NCBI RefSeq assembly: GCF_007991215.1
Contig: NZ_BJXX01000013.1
Coordinates: 62,001 to 126,000 of the forward strand
Direction of reading: 5' to 3'
DNA from: Aneurinibacillus danicus
Lineage (GTDB): Bacteria; Bacillota; Bacilli; Aneurinibacillales; Aneurinibacillaceae
DNA length: 64,000 nt
The notes below the pieces were generated by a model. The model was not told the origin of the DNA, did not search any database, and worked only from the letters and a program-made list of their open reading frames with translations. Shown here piece by piece: positions 24,488-34,011 of this stretch. Position 1 is the first letter of the stretch. Each line of letters begins with the position of its first letter. Position numbers and translations under genes: made by a program.

Positions 24488-26128
24488 ATGATTAGCATCG
24501 CGGAAGTGCTAAAGCGCCCACTGTTCAGACATGCTAAAGTTGTTGCCGGGCAAAACGGCACAATACGTAACATAGGCTGGGTGCACATTGTCGATATCAA
24601 AAATGCCGGCCTATATATTAATAAGGATGACTTAATCTTATCTACAGGTCTCGGGCTTGTTGGAACGAATGAAAAAGAACGGGAAGAATACCTAAAAGAA
24701 TTAATCCAGCACGGAGTTGCCGGACTGTGTATCGAACTCGGCGACTACTTTTCGCAGCTTCCGCCGGACATGCTGACGATTGCAAACCAGCACGACTTTC
24801 CTCTTATCGTCTTTACTAAGCGCATCCGTTTTGTCGAGATTACCCAGGAGATTCATTCCCTTCTGGTAAACCATCAACTGGAAACCCTTCGGAATCTTAC
24901 CGCCTTCTCACAGGAGCTGCAGCGGCTCACAGTGCAGGTGGCGGGCATAAGGCCCATTCTTGCCGCTCTGCACAGGCATACTTCGCATCAGGTTGTCTAT
25001 TACTCCCCCTCCGGTGAAAGTTTATTTGCGCCAATCAGCAGTCCGTCGGAAGCTGAGGATATTGTTACCTTATACCGGGAAGCGTTGGCCAAGGCCCCCC
25101 TTTCTTCGCGTCAGGCGGGCGTGCTGCAATTGAATGCGCATCGTTTCATCCTTTCCCAGCCCGTCACCTTCCTGGGACAAACCGTTTCCTATATCGGTCT
25201 ATTAATCAGCGGAAAGAAAGTCTCCGAATCATTATTGATGTCTCTTGACTATACGGTAAAATCTGTAACAAATTTCTTGCTGCGCCGTCTGTTTTTGGAA
25301 GAAAAAAGACAGGAAGGACAAAAACGATTTCTTATCAATCTTCTGCAGGGCACGATTAGCGACGAAGAACAAGCGCAGGAGCAAATCGGCATACCCGTTT
25401 CTCCTGCCGGTTCGCTTCTTTGTATGGCAGGCATCGCCAGCATAAATCACGCCACGCTCCGCTATGAAGGGGAAAGCGTAGAATCGATATATCAGGATAT
25501 CGTGTTACTCGTTCGCTCCCTTTTACGAAAACAGGAACTGCAAGCACTTCTCATGCTGGAAGAAAAAAAATTATATATGCTATGCCTGACGACGAAACCG
25601 CCCGGCAGGTACTCAATGAAAGAACGGGTAAAGGAGTTCATCGGACAGTTCGAACAGGCAATGCTGCATATGTTTGAAGGCGACGTACAGGCGGCAATCG
25701 GATTCGGTCAAGCAAAAGCACAAATAACAAAAGGAAAAGAAAGTTTTGAAGAAGCGAAAGAGGTACTTAAGATAAACCAAACAATTTCTGGCCATTATTT
25801 CTATGAAGACCTCGGCATGTACCAAATCGCTTCTAAAGTCACAAGCAAGGTGTTCCTTCAAGATTTTATCACCAATCATATCGGAACACTGTTAGACTAC
25901 GATAAAAGCAACAACGCTCAATTGTTCGAAACGCTGCGCGTTTATTTAAAGCACATGGGCTCCAAGCAATCGGCGGCGCAGGAGTTATTCATTCACCGGC
26001 AAACGCTATACCATCGTTTGGAAAAATGCCGGGAACTGCTGGGCGACGATTATTTAACACAGGAGAAACGCCTGTGTATTGAAACGGCCATACTATTCTA
26101 TGACCTATTGAGAAAGAAAGACGGGTAG
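24488..26128 (+). CDS. PucR family transcriptional regulator
   Basis: 546 residues. N-terminal PucR/purine-catabolism ligand domain (residues 1-120, MISIAEVLKRPLFRHAKVV... GVAGLCIELGDYF), CdaR GGDEF-like middle domain (about 290-410), and C-terminal PucR helix-turn-helix (TLRVYLKHMGSKQSAAQELFIHRQTLYHRL). PucR proteins control purine or pyrimidine catabolic genes. AAAGGAG lies 9 nt before the ATG. Divergent from the mmsA operon across an inverted-repeat operator, followed by the permease; it very probably regulates the surrounding pyrimidine degradation genes. Whether it activates or represses is unknown. Confidence 0.88.
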   Translation: MISIAEVLKRPLFRHAKVVAGQNGTIRNIGWVHIVDIKNAGLYINKDDLILSTGLGLVGTNEKEREEYLKELIQHGVAGLCIELGDYFSQLPPDMLTIANQHDFPLIVFTKRIRFVEITQEIHSLLVNHQLETLRNLTAFSQELQRLTVQVAGIRPILAALHRHTSHQVVYYSPSGESLFAPISSPSEAEDIVTLYREALAKAPLSSRQAGVLQLNAHRFILSQPVTFLGQTVSYIGLLISGKKVSESLLMSLDYTVKSVTNFLLRRLFLEEKRQEGQKRFLINLLQGTISDEEQAQEQIGIPVSPAGSLLCMAGIASINHATLRYEGESVESIYQDIVLLVRSLLRKQELQALLMLEEKKLYMLCLTTKPPGRYSMKERVKEFIGQFEQAMLHMFEGDVQAAIGFGQAKAQITKGKESFEEAKEVLKINQTISGHYFYEDLGMYQIASKVTSKVFLQDFITNHIGTLLDYDKSNNAQLFETLRVYLKHMGSKQSAAQELFIHRQTLYHRLEKCRELLGDDYLTQEKRLCIETAILFYDLLRKKDG

Positions 26129-26205
26129 ATTATCTCTCATTATTTGTTTAAATTTTTAGAATATTTAGTTGACCACGCCTAACTGAATACTTATAATCGA
26201 ACCTG

Positions 26206-26250
26206 AAGGATATATTTTTTAAGCAATAAAAAAATATATCCTTAATTTTT
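26206..26250 (+). terminator. terminator after PucR-family gene
   Basis: AAGGATATATTTTTT and AAAAAAATATATCCTT arms, then a T-run. The rest of the 26129-26357 gap holds a second strong ribosome site (AAAGGAGG at 26270) with a 30-codon frame overlapping the permease start. Confidence 0.65.
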
Positions 26251-26357
26251 AATTGCTTTATAAATATGAAAGGAGGAATCAACCATCCAAACACTCTATA
26301 TCTTCTCCCCTATTTCCTTTTTGCCTTTCTTTATATATTCCGTAAAGGAGGAGAATC

Positions 26358-27884
26358 ATGAAAACACAAATCGAAACAAACGGTATCGTTACGCTGCCCC
26401 CTGAAGTCTCACAGCAAATGAAAAACAGTCCGCTATGGAACGAAGACTTGCGTCCCACTACGACCGAAGAACATTCATGGAGAGGATTTAACTTCGCCGC
26501 TTTATGGATTGGCATGTGTCTCTGTATCCCCACCTATACGATGGCGAGCGGAATGATTAGCCTCGGCATGAACTGGTATCAAGCAATCTTCACCATTTTC
26601 CTCGGCAATGTGATTGTGCTCATCCCCATCCTGCTTAATTCTCATGCCGGGACCAAGTTCGGAATTCCTTACCCCGTATTTGCCCGGCTTTGGTTCGGTG
26701 CAAAAGGGGCGCATATTCCCGCAATGGCCAGGGCCATCGTCGCTGCCGGATGGTTTGGCATCAATGTATGGATTGGAGCAGGAGCGATCGATACGTTATT
26801 ATCCGCCTCCTTTTCCCTCTGGCAGGGGATTCCTTTTCATACCGCCATCGTGTTTGCTTTATTCTGGTTATTAAATATAGGAATCGCCTATAAAGGACCG
26901 AAAGCGATTAAAATACTAAGCAGTATTGCCGCTCCCGTTCTGGGTGTTTCGGCGATCATTCTGCTCATCTGGGCATTCACTTCGGCGGGAGGCTGGGGAC
27001 CTATGCTGTCCGCGCCCTCCAAGTTTACCTCCACCGGCGAATTCTTAACGTACTTTTTCCCTTCTTTGACCGGCGTCATCGCCTTTTGGGCCACCATGGC
27101 GTTAAACATCCCGGATTTCTGCCGCTACGCCAAAAGCCAAAGGGCGCAAATTGTGTCGCAGAGTCTTTCGCTCCCCATTACCATGGGCCTATTCTCTTTC
27201 ATCGGCATTGCCGTAACTTCCACTACGCTGGTGATTTTCGGTGAAGCGATTTGGGACCCGGTTCTTTTGCTCGCCAAGTTCCCTCCGTTTATTATCTTTT
27301 TGGGAACGCTGGTCATTGTTATCTCCTCTATCACGATTAACATAGGAGCCAATGTAGTAGCGCCGGCCCGCGCCATTGAAAACCTCTATCCGAAGCGCAT
27401 CACCTTTGCCATGGGGGCTATCATTACCGGTTTATTCGCCATCTTAATGCAGCCCTGGTACATCATGTCCAACTTCGGCAACTACATCTTCGGCTGGCTT
27501 GGAACATATGGAGCGCTTCTGGGGCCGATCGACGGGATCGCCATTGCCGATTACTGGCTCGTGCGCCGCAGACGAATGGCGCTGAAAGATCTGTACATGC
27601 CTGACGGCCGCTATAATTATACGTCCGGTTTCAATATGAACGGCGTGTACGCTCTCCTTATCGGGGTTGCCATCCCCGTTCTGGGACTATTTATCCCTCC
27701 GCTTCGTTTTATGTGGGAGAACGCATGGACATTCGGTCTGTTCATTTCCATTTTCGCGTATGTGTATCTCATGAGAAATGACAAGAGTGTGCTAAGCAAA
27801 GAGGAATACGAGGCCATTACTCAATTTACAAATGAAACTTCTGTTTCTTCTCCCGCCGCTAACACAGAAGCGGTCGTAAAATAA
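26358..27884 (+). CDS. NCS1 family nucleobase/hydantoin:cation symporter
   Basis: 12-helix permease of 508 residues, NCS1 family (PucI, Mhp1, FurA-like). N-terminal soluble stretch, then TEEHSWRGFNFAALWIGMCLCIPTYTMASG-type helix 1, and NIPDFCRYAKSQ in the middle, a hallmark block of the family. AAAGGAGGAG precedes the ATG. Placed between the PucR regulator and the pyrimidine catabolic genes, so uracil, thymine, dihydropyrimidine or hydantoin uptake is likely; the specific substrate is not determinable by eye. Confidence 0.88.
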   Translation: MKTQIETNGIVTLPPEVSQQMKNSPLWNEDLRPTTTEEHSWRGFNFAALWIGMCLCIPTYTMASGMISLGMNWYQAIFTIFLGNVIVLIPILLNSHAGTKFGIPYPVFARLWFGAKGAHIPAMARAIVAAGWFGINVWIGAGAIDTLLSASFSLWQGIPFHTAIVFALFWLLNIGIAYKGPKAIKILSSIAAPVLGVSAIILLIWAFTSAGGWGPMLSAPSKFTSTGEFLTYFFPSLTGVIAFWATMALNIPDFCRYAKSQRAQIVSQSLSLPITMGLFSFIGIAVTSTTLVIFGEAIWDPVLLLAKFPPFIIFLGTLVIVISSITINIGANVVAPARAIENLYPKRITFAMGAIITGLFAILMQPWYIMSNFGNYIFGWLGTYGALLGPIDGIAIADYWLVRRRRMALKDLYMPDGRYNYTSGFNMNGVYALLIGVAIPVLGLFIPPLRFMWENAWTFGLFISIFAYVYLMRNDKSVLSKEEYEAITQFTNETSVSSPAANTEAVVK

Positions 27885-27894
27885 CACGAAACAT

Positions 27895-27938
27895 AAAGCC
27901 TCCCCGGTTCGCTGAAATGCGTCCAGGGAGGCTTTTTA
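27895..27938. terminator. bidirectional terminator between permease and ART-like gene
   Basis: AAAGCCTCCC and GGGAGGCTTTTT arms between two convergent genes. Confidence 0.8.
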
Positions 27939-27941
27939 TTC

Positions 27942-28532
27942 TTAGACTTGCGTTTCTTCGGCATCTCTCCGGTACCGAATCCGCAAATCAGAAAACGTAC
28001 AGGCCTGAAGTTCTTCGATCTCGTAAACAAAATCTAATTGTACAGCACTAATCTGTTCATCCGGACAATAAGCGATATAATACGTTAGGTTATCGTCGAT
28101 TTTGTAGACAATTCCATCATGGCCAAGTTCCATAACATACTCCCGGATTACGTTTCCGGTCCGGCGGTTTAGCTCGGTGCTATCCTGCGTCAAGATCTCC
28201 TCATCCGGCGTTCCGTCTGGATATTTCCATGCCAGCGCGAGGGTTCGTACCTCCTTTTCGCCGAAATGACCATCCAGCCACAACGGATTTTGCAGACAAA
28301 GCAACTGGCGGACCACACTTCCTTTATCGCCATTTGCTTCCGCATGGCAATATGCGTACTCCGCAGCAACCGTATAATCGCTGACGAGATATACACCCGG
28401 CCCGAATACCGCCTTAATCTCAATGTTATTACAAAACTTCCTTTCTTCTGCGGCAAAGTACCTCTGGTTCCTAATGACTTCCATAGCTTCCGACAGACAG
28501 ATTCCCCTATAGGCAACTACACGTTCTTCCAT
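27942..28532 (-). CDS. uncharacterised protein with ADP-ribosyltransferase-like motifs
   Basis: 196 residues, no signal peptide or membrane helix. Motif order resembles ADP-ribosyltransferase-like folds: VAYRGI near the N-terminus (R9), FGPGVYLVSDYTVAAEYA (Gly44-x-Gly-Val-Tyr48), then GHDGIVYK (138-144) and YYIAYCPDEQIS (Glu159 before Gln-Ile). This is weak pattern similarity, not a recognised family, and a structural or scaffolding role is equally possible. AGGAGGAG precedes the ATG. It lies between the permease (convergent) and pydC, with its own leader, so it need not belong to the pathway. Confidence 0.7.
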   Translation of the reverse strand: MEERVVAYRGICLSEAMEVIRNQRYFAAEERKFCNNIEIKAVFGPGVYLVSDYTVAAEYAYCHAEANGDKGSVVRQLLCLQNPLWLDGHFGEKEVRTLALAWKYPDGTPDEEILTQDSTELNRRTGNVIREYVMELGHDGIVYKIDDNLTYYIAYCPDEQISAVQLDFVYEIEELQACTFSDLRIRYRRDAEETQV

Positions 28533-28738
28533 TCCTTGTTCTCCTCCTTCGTATCAGAGTAAGAACACCTCACATTCATTCCTCCTACCTGTCTGTATCT
28601 CTCTTTACGCAGAAGATGATGAACTCTCTCAAAACAAGCTCCCACTATACAATTATAAAAAATCTGAAAAAACTATAACACAAAATTCCCCTCATCTCAA
28701 TTCAGTATTTTACGAAATTATTTTATTTTCAAATAAAT

Positions 28739-28762
28739 AAAAGGAAGCGGAAACCGCTTCCC
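28739..28762 (-). terminator. terminator of the preT-preA-pydB-pydC operon
   Basis: GGAAGCGG(aaa)CCGCTTCC, with T-rich sequence on the minus-strand side. 28533-28738 shows no other recognisable feature. Confidence 0.8.
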
Positions 28763-28777
28763 TCTAGTCCCTCTATA

Positions 28778-29665
28778 TTATATTTGAGCGGTAAGATTGG
28801 TATAGGTTTCCGGACGCCTATCACGGTAAAATTGCCATTGATCTCGCACCTGGTGAATAACATTGCGATCCATTATCCCGATAATTACTTCATCTTTGTC
28901 CCGGCTTCCCATTGCCACAAACTCCCCACGCGGATTGACCAGATAGCTCTGCCCGTAGAACTCTCCCATATTCCATGGTGCTTCAAAACCGACGCGGTTA
29001 ATGGCCGCAACATAAAATCCGTTAGCAACCGCATGTGCGGGCTGCTCCAGTCTCCACAAATATTCCGATGTGCCCGCTACGGTTGCGGAAGGGTTAAAAA
29101 CAACTTCCGCTCCATTTAATCCAAGGAGACGAGCTCCTTCAGGGAAGTGCCTATCATAGCAAATATAGATACCGATTTTTGCGTATTTCGTGTTAAATAC
29201 CGGATAATCTTCATTGCCCGGCTTAAAATAATATTTTTCCCAGAAGCCTGTTCCCCCCTCACCTGCCGCCACATGGGGAATATGCTTCTTGCGATATTTC
29301 CCAAGGTACTTTCCATCGGCATCAATGACGGCGGCTGTATTGTAATAGACGCCTTCTGCCGCCTTTTCATAAATGGGCAGTACGATGACCACGTCGTTTT
29401 TCTTCGCGATTTCTTGAAACAGCTTCGTCGTAGGCCCATCCGGAATAGGCTCTGCAGATGCATACCATTTTGTTGTCTGTTCGGCACAAAAGTAAGGCCC
29501 GTAGAAAATCTCCTGCAAGCAGATGATTTGCGCTCCCTTGGCTACCGCTTCATCAATAAGCGCCAGATGCTTCTCAACCGCCTTTTCTTTATGCACTTCC
29601 ACCGGTTCATTCCCGTGTACATCATGACTCGCTTGAATCAGACCGATGACAACCTCTTTAGACAT
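28778..29665 (-). CDS. pydC: beta-ureidopropionase, nitrilase superfamily
   Basis: Hydrolyses N-carbamoyl-beta-alanine (or the methyl analogue) to beta-alanine, CO2 and ammonia, the last step of reductive pyrimidine degradation. Catalytic triad E52 (QEIFYGPYF), K126 (GKYRKKHIP) and C169 (IYICYDRHFPEGARL). 295 residues. Directly downstream of dihydropyrimidinase in the same operon, with AAGGAGGGG before the ATG. The M20 amidase at 20116 could perform the same reaction, so the region may contain two unrelated enzymes for one step. Confidence 0.9.
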   Translation of the reverse strand: MSKEVVIGLIQASHDVHGNEPVEVHKEKAVEKHLALIDEAVAKGAQIICLQEIFYGPYFCAEQTTKWYASAEPIPDGPTTKLFQEIAKKNDVVIVLPIYEKAAEGVYYNTAAVIDADGKYLGKYRKKHIPHVAAGEGGTGFWEKYYFKPGNEDYPVFNTKYAKIGIYICYDRHFPEGARLLGLNGAEVVFNPSATVAGTSEYLWRLEQPAHAVANGFYVAAINRVGFEAPWNMGEFYGQSYLVNPRGEFVAMGSRDKDEVIIGIMDRNVIHQVRDQWQFYRDRRPETYTNLTAQI

Positions 29666-29702
29666 GATAACCCCTCCTTGAATCGCCTGATATGGAATAT
29701 CG

Positions 29703-31088
29703 TTAATATTGCTTGAATTGTTGTCTGCTTACGTATTGTCCTCTACCCTTTTGACCGTGGAACTGTTTGTCTTTGACAATGATTTCTCCCCTGGAAAGGA
29801 CAACGACCGGCTCACCTACCACTTTCATTCCTTCGAAAGGGTTATAGTCTACATTCATATGGTGGGTAGAGGCGGAAAGCGTACGTTCCACCTTCGGGTC
29901 AAAGACAACGATATCGGCATCGCTTCCCACGGCAATCGTTCCTTTCTTCGGAAAGAGACCGAACAATTTTGCGGCATTGGTGGATACCGTGTTTACAAAG
30001 GTATTTAATCCGATTCTTCCCTTGTGCACGCCTTCCGAATATAAAATGGAGAAACGGTCTTCAATAAGCGGCCCTCCGTTCGGAATCTTGGTAAAGTCGT
30101 GCTTTCCGAGATCCTTTTGGCCTTCGAAGTTAAAAGAGCACTGATCCGAACCTACCGTCTGCAAACTTCCGTTGCGCAAAGCCGCCCACAGTTCTTCCTG
30201 ATTCCACTTCTCTCTGAGCGGTGGCGACCAGACGTATTTCGCGCCTTCGAATTCGGGCTTTTGTAAGTCTGTCACATCAAGGACAAGATATTGCTGGCAT
30301 GTTTCCCCCCACACTTTTAGCCCTTGATCCCGTGCCTCCTTGATTTTATTTGCTGCGGCCGCACACGATACGTGTACGACATAAATCGGAGCATCGGCAA
30401 GCGCGGCCATCGCAATGGCTCTTCCCGTCGCCTCCGCCTCCACTTCCGGTGGACGGGTTACCGCATGGTAATAAGGAGACGTATTCCCTTGTTCCAGCGC
30501 TTTTTGCACCAGTAACTCGATGACATCCCCGTTTTCCGCATGAACCTGTACCAGTGCACCCAGTTCCTTCGCTTTTGTGAGCGTTTGAAAAAGCGTTCCG
30601 TCATCGACCTGAAATACATTTTTATAGGCCATAAACAGCTTTAAGGAAGTAATCCCCTCTTCCTGAATAATGGCCGGCAGTTCGCTTAGCACATTATCGT
30701 TCATTTCACTAATCATAAGGTGGAAGCCATAATCGATGACGGCCTTTTGTTCCGCTTTCTTATGCCAGGCATTCACCGCATTTTTTAACGGTTTTCCTTT
30801 TTGCGTCAAACAAAAGTCGATAATCGTAGTCGTGCCGCCAAAAGCAGCGGCGCGCGTCCCCGTTTCAAAGTCGTCCGCCGTTACCGTTCCACCGAATGGC
30901 ATATCTAAGTGAGTATGCGGATCAACTCCTCCTGGAAACACATAGCATCCCTTCGCATCGATGATTTCGGCTCCATATGTTTCGATATTGCTGGCGATCG
31001 AAACAACTTTTTCCCCCTTAATTAAAATATCTGCTTCATAAATGTCCGAACCGGTAACGACAGTTCCCCCTTTAATTACTTTTGCCAT
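29703..31088 (-). CDS. pydB: dihydropyrimidinase
   Basis: Ring-opening hydrolysis of dihydrouracil or dihydrothymine (and hydantoins). Amidohydrolase superfamily; binuclear metal site H58-x-H60 (GGVDPHTHLDM), carbamylated K150 (TSLKLFMAYKN), H183 (VQVHAENGD) and a later His (YVVHVSC). 461 residues, normal length. 17 bp after preA, same operon. Also known as D-hydantoinase in applied literature; pathway context favours the pyrimidine role. Confidence 0.93.
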   Translation of the reverse strand: MAKVIKGGTVVTGSDIYEADILIKGEKVVSIASNIETYGAEIIDAKGCYVFPGGVDPHTHLDMPFGGTVTADDFETGTRAAAFGGTTTIIDFCLTQKGKPLKNAVNAWHKKAEQKAVIDYGFHLMISEMNDNVLSELPAIIQEEGITSLKLFMAYKNVFQVDDGTLFQTLTKAKELGALVQVHAENGDVIELLVQKALEQGNTSPYYHAVTRPPEVEAEATGRAIAMAALADAPIYVVHVSCAAAANKIKEARDQGLKVWGETCQQYLVLDVTDLQKPEFEGAKYVWSPPLREKWNQEELWAALRNGSLQTVGSDQCSFNFEGQKDLGKHDFTKIPNGGPLIEDRFSILYSEGVHKGRIGLNTFVNTVSTNAAKLFGLFPKKGTIAVGSDADIVVFDPKVERTLSASTHHMNVDYNPFEGMKVVGEPVVVLSRGEIIVKDKQFHGQKGRGQYVSRQQFKQY

Positions 31089-31105
31089 TCGCTACTCCCC
31101 CTTTT

Positions 31106-32365
31106 CTATTGCGCCGAATTCATTAAGGCTGTGTGCTCTCTCCATGTAAGCGGCGGCTGATTACTCGGTATCTCTATCATCGTAATACAGTCTTCGATCG
31201 GACAGACTATCGAACACAAGTTGCATCCTACACAATCCTCTTCCCGCACGGTCAGTTTTTCGCGGCCATCCTCCGCCTGTATAATATCAATGCATTGGTG
31301 AGATGTATCTTCGCAAGCGATATGGCATCGATTGCAGTTGATACAGGATTCTTCATCAATACGGGCCACCACTTTGTAGTTAAGGTTTAGATTTCCCCAT
31401 TCGGAATAGCGCGGCACTGATTTTCCGACGATCTCCATGACTGATTCGATGCCCCGTTCATCTAGATAATTGTTCAGCCCTTCAATCATATCCTCAACAA
31501 TTCTGAAACCATACAGCATAGCGGCAGTACATACCTGGATACCCGACGAACCCATCAGCATGAATTCGACGGCATCGCGCCAGTTCGAAATACCGCCAAT
31601 ACCGGAAATCGGAAGGTTAACCTGCGGGTCACGGGCGCATTCTGCCACCATATTCAGCGCAATCGGCTTAACCGCAGGACCGCAATATCCGCCATGCGCC
31701 CCCTTTCCATCAATATGCGGAATAGGATTCCACGTATCGATATCGACCCCCATAAGACTATTAATCGTATTAATCATGCTAATAGCATCCGCCCCGCCCT
31801 GCTTGGCTGCCCGTGCCGTATACCGAATGTCCGTAATGTTCGGCGTCAGCTTCACGATGACCGGGGTTTGCGCCACTTCCTTCACCCATTCGGTCTGCAA
31901 CTGTACCAACTCCGGGTGCTGGCCGACTGCTGAACCCATACCGCGCTCAGCCATGCCGTGCGGACACCCAAAATTCAGCTCCAGTCCGTCCACCCCGACG
32001 TCTTCCACCGCTTTGACCAATTCATGCCACCTTTCACGGTTTGGTTCCATCATCAATGAAGCAACGAGCGCATGATTCGGAAACTTTCTTTTTACCTCTT
32101 TCATTTCCTTCAGATTCACTTCCAGCGGACGGTCGGTAATTAATTCAACATTATTAAATCCGATCGTTTGTCCGTTGTACTTTAAACCAGCAAAACGGGA
32201 AGTTACGTTGATAATCGGGTCGCCGAGCGTTTTCCAGACCGCCCCACCCCACCCTGCCTCGAATGCTCTTTCAACCTGGTAGCCGGTATTGGTCGGCGGG
32301 GCCGAAGCGAGCCAGAACGGGTTCGGCGCCTGAATTCCTCCAAGGTTAATCCGTAAATCAGCCAT
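31106..32365 (-). CDS. preA: dihydropyrimidine dehydrogenase subunit PreA
   Basis: Catalytic subunit of the two-protein NAD(H)-dependent dihydropyrimidine dehydrogenase, which reduces uracil or thymine. N-terminal FMN-binding barrel (residues about 1-310, ELNFGCPHGMAERGMG), C-terminal ferredoxin domain with two 4Fe-4S motifs, CINCNRCHIACEDTSHQC and CVGCNLCSIVCPIEDC. 419 residues. 33 bp downstream of preT. GGGGG precedes the ATG. Confidence 0.94.
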   Translation of the reverse strand: MADLRINLGGIQAPNPFWLASAPPTNTGYQVERAFEAGWGGAVWKTLGDPIINVTSRFAGLKYNGQTIGFNNVELITDRPLEVNLKEMKEVKRKFPNHALVASLMMEPNRERWHELVKAVEDVGVDGLELNFGCPHGMAERGMGSAVGQHPELVQLQTEWVKEVAQTPVIVKLTPNITDIRYTARAAKQGGADAISMINTINSLMGVDIDTWNPIPHIDGKGAHGGYCGPAVKPIALNMVAECARDPQVNLPISGIGGISNWRDAVEFMLMGSSGIQVCTAAMLYGFRIVEDMIEGLNNYLDERGIESVMEIVGKSVPRYSEWGNLNLNYKVVARIDEESCINCNRCHIACEDTSHQCIDIIQAEDGREKLTVREEDCVGCNLCSIVCPIEDCITMIEIPSNQPPLTWREHTALMNSAQ

Positions 32366-32398
32366 AAAGATACCCCCTGATTTTAATCAAATGTAGTT

Positions 32399-33766
32399 TT
32401 ATGCCGTGGCTTCTTTTTTTGTAGACAGATACACATTATGAATTCCGTACGCAGCCTTCTTGCCCTGCTCCGCCGCATCAACCACCATGGCTTCGGCGTT
32501 TCCCAGACCGAAAATGCAATCACCGGCCGCAAAGACTTTCGGATTGGATGTCTGATGATTATCGTTGACTTTAACCACTCCTTGAACATGTTCAAGGCCT
32601 ATCGCTTCAATAAGAGGAAGCAACTTATTCTGTCCAATCGCCTTAATTACACTGTCAACTTCAACTGTAAACTCCGATCCTTCGACTGTTATCGGGCGCG
32701 GACGTCCCGACTCATCAGGCTGGCCAAGCTCCATGCGTACGCATTCAAGTGCCTTTACCCTTCCGTTCTCGTCCCCAATAATGCGCTTAGGCGTTACAAG
32801 CCACCTGAACTCGACACCCTCCTGCTTGGCAAACTCGTACTCGAAATCGTAAGCTGTCATTTCATTCTCTGTCCGGCGATACATCATGGTTACTCTTTCT
32901 GCTCCAAGACGACGTGAACACGTAGCCGCATCAATTGCGGTGTTTCCCGCACCGATAACGACCACTCTCTTGCCGACTGAAAGTGTCTCGAGAGGCCTGG
33001 TTTTCGTATCTTCAACAAGCTGAATGGCATCGTATACGCCATCCAATTCTTCTCCTTCAATTCCGAGGGAAGGCACTTTGCCAAGGCCTACGGCTAACAC
33101 AATGTAGTCATACTCATTCACAATTTCATCTACCTGAATATCTTTTCCTACAGTTATATTGGTAAGAATGGTAACGCCAAGCTTCTCTACCTGTTCAACT
33201 TCCCACAGGGCAACCTGCTGCGGCAAACGGAACGACACAATGCCGTACGTATTCAGCCCTCCCGCTTGCGCTTTTGATTCGTATATCGTCACCTTATAGC
33301 CTAGCCGGGCCAACTCCCTGGCCGCAGACAGTCCAGCTGGTCCACCTCCAATTACAGCTGCGGTTTTTCCATTGCTTTCTCCCTTTTCGAATAATGTCAC
33401 ACGATTCTTCATCGCCCAATCCGTGGCATAGCGCTGGAGCTGACCGATCATAATTGGAGAAGAAGCGTGATTCAGCACACAGGCTCCCTCACAGAGCTCC
33501 GAAGTGGGACAAACTCTTGCGCAGCTTGCACCTACCGGGTTTGCCTCCATAATGACGCGGGCAGAACCTTTCATATTTCCGGAGGCAATCTTTTTAATAA
33601 AAGAAGGAATATTAATACCGGTAGGACAAGCTTTAATACAAGGAGCATCATAACAATAAAGACAACGAGTGGCTTCATCCATTGCATCTTTCTCTCGCAA
33701 ACCGGGAACAACTTCCTGAAAGTTTCTTTTGAGCTTCTCGGTGGAAATAGAGGCGTGATGATTCAA
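32399..33766 (-). CDS. preT: dihydropyrimidine dehydrogenase subunit PreT
   Basis: Electron-input subunit partnering PreA. N-terminal Fe-S segment (RCLYCYDAPCIKACP and ASCARVCPTSELCEGACV), then FAD-binding GGGPAGLSAAREL and NAD(P)H-binding GAGNTAIDAAT Rossmann motifs. 455 residues from the TTG start (MNHHASISTEKL), chosen because AAGGAGGAG lies 6-7 nt upstream; an ATG ten codons earlier lacks a good site. First gene of the four-gene operon; an extended -10 (TGGTATAAT) lies just upstream. Confidence 0.92.
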   Translation of the reverse strand: MNHHASISTEKLKRNFQEVVPGLREKDAMDEATRCLYCYDAPCIKACPTGINIPSFIKKIASGNMKGSARVIMEANPVGASCARVCPTSELCEGACVLNHASSPIMIGQLQRYATDWAMKNRVTLFEKGESNGKTAAVIGGGPAGLSAARELARLGYKVTIYESKAQAGGLNTYGIVSFRLPQQVALWEVEQVEKLGVTILTNITVGKDIQVDEIVNEYDYIVLAVGLGKVPSLGIEGEELDGVYDAIQLVEDTKTRPLETLSVGKRVVVIGAGNTAIDAATCSRRLGAERVTMMYRRTENEMTAYDFEYEFAKQEGVEFRWLVTPKRIIGDENGRVKALECVRMELGQPDESGRPRPITVEGSEFTVEVDSVIKAIGQNKLLPLIEAIGLEHVQGVVKVNDNHQTSNPKVFAAGDCIFGLGNAEAMVVDAAEQGKKAAYGIHNVYLSTKKEATA

Positions 33767-34011
33767 TATGCTCTCCTCCTTGTAAAATAAGTTCATATTT
33801 TGGCTAAATATTCAGAACTTTATATTAATAATATTATACCAAAAATAATTTATCAACATTTTTGATTGCTTTTATAAATATTTTAATAGGTGTTCAGATT
33901 ATTATCCGGTAAACAGGAAATGAGGTTGAGGGAAAGGCAATCTTTGATAAAATAAAGAGGGAATACCATTGGGTTTCCAGAATATCGGCATTTGCGAAAG
34001 GATACCGTAAA

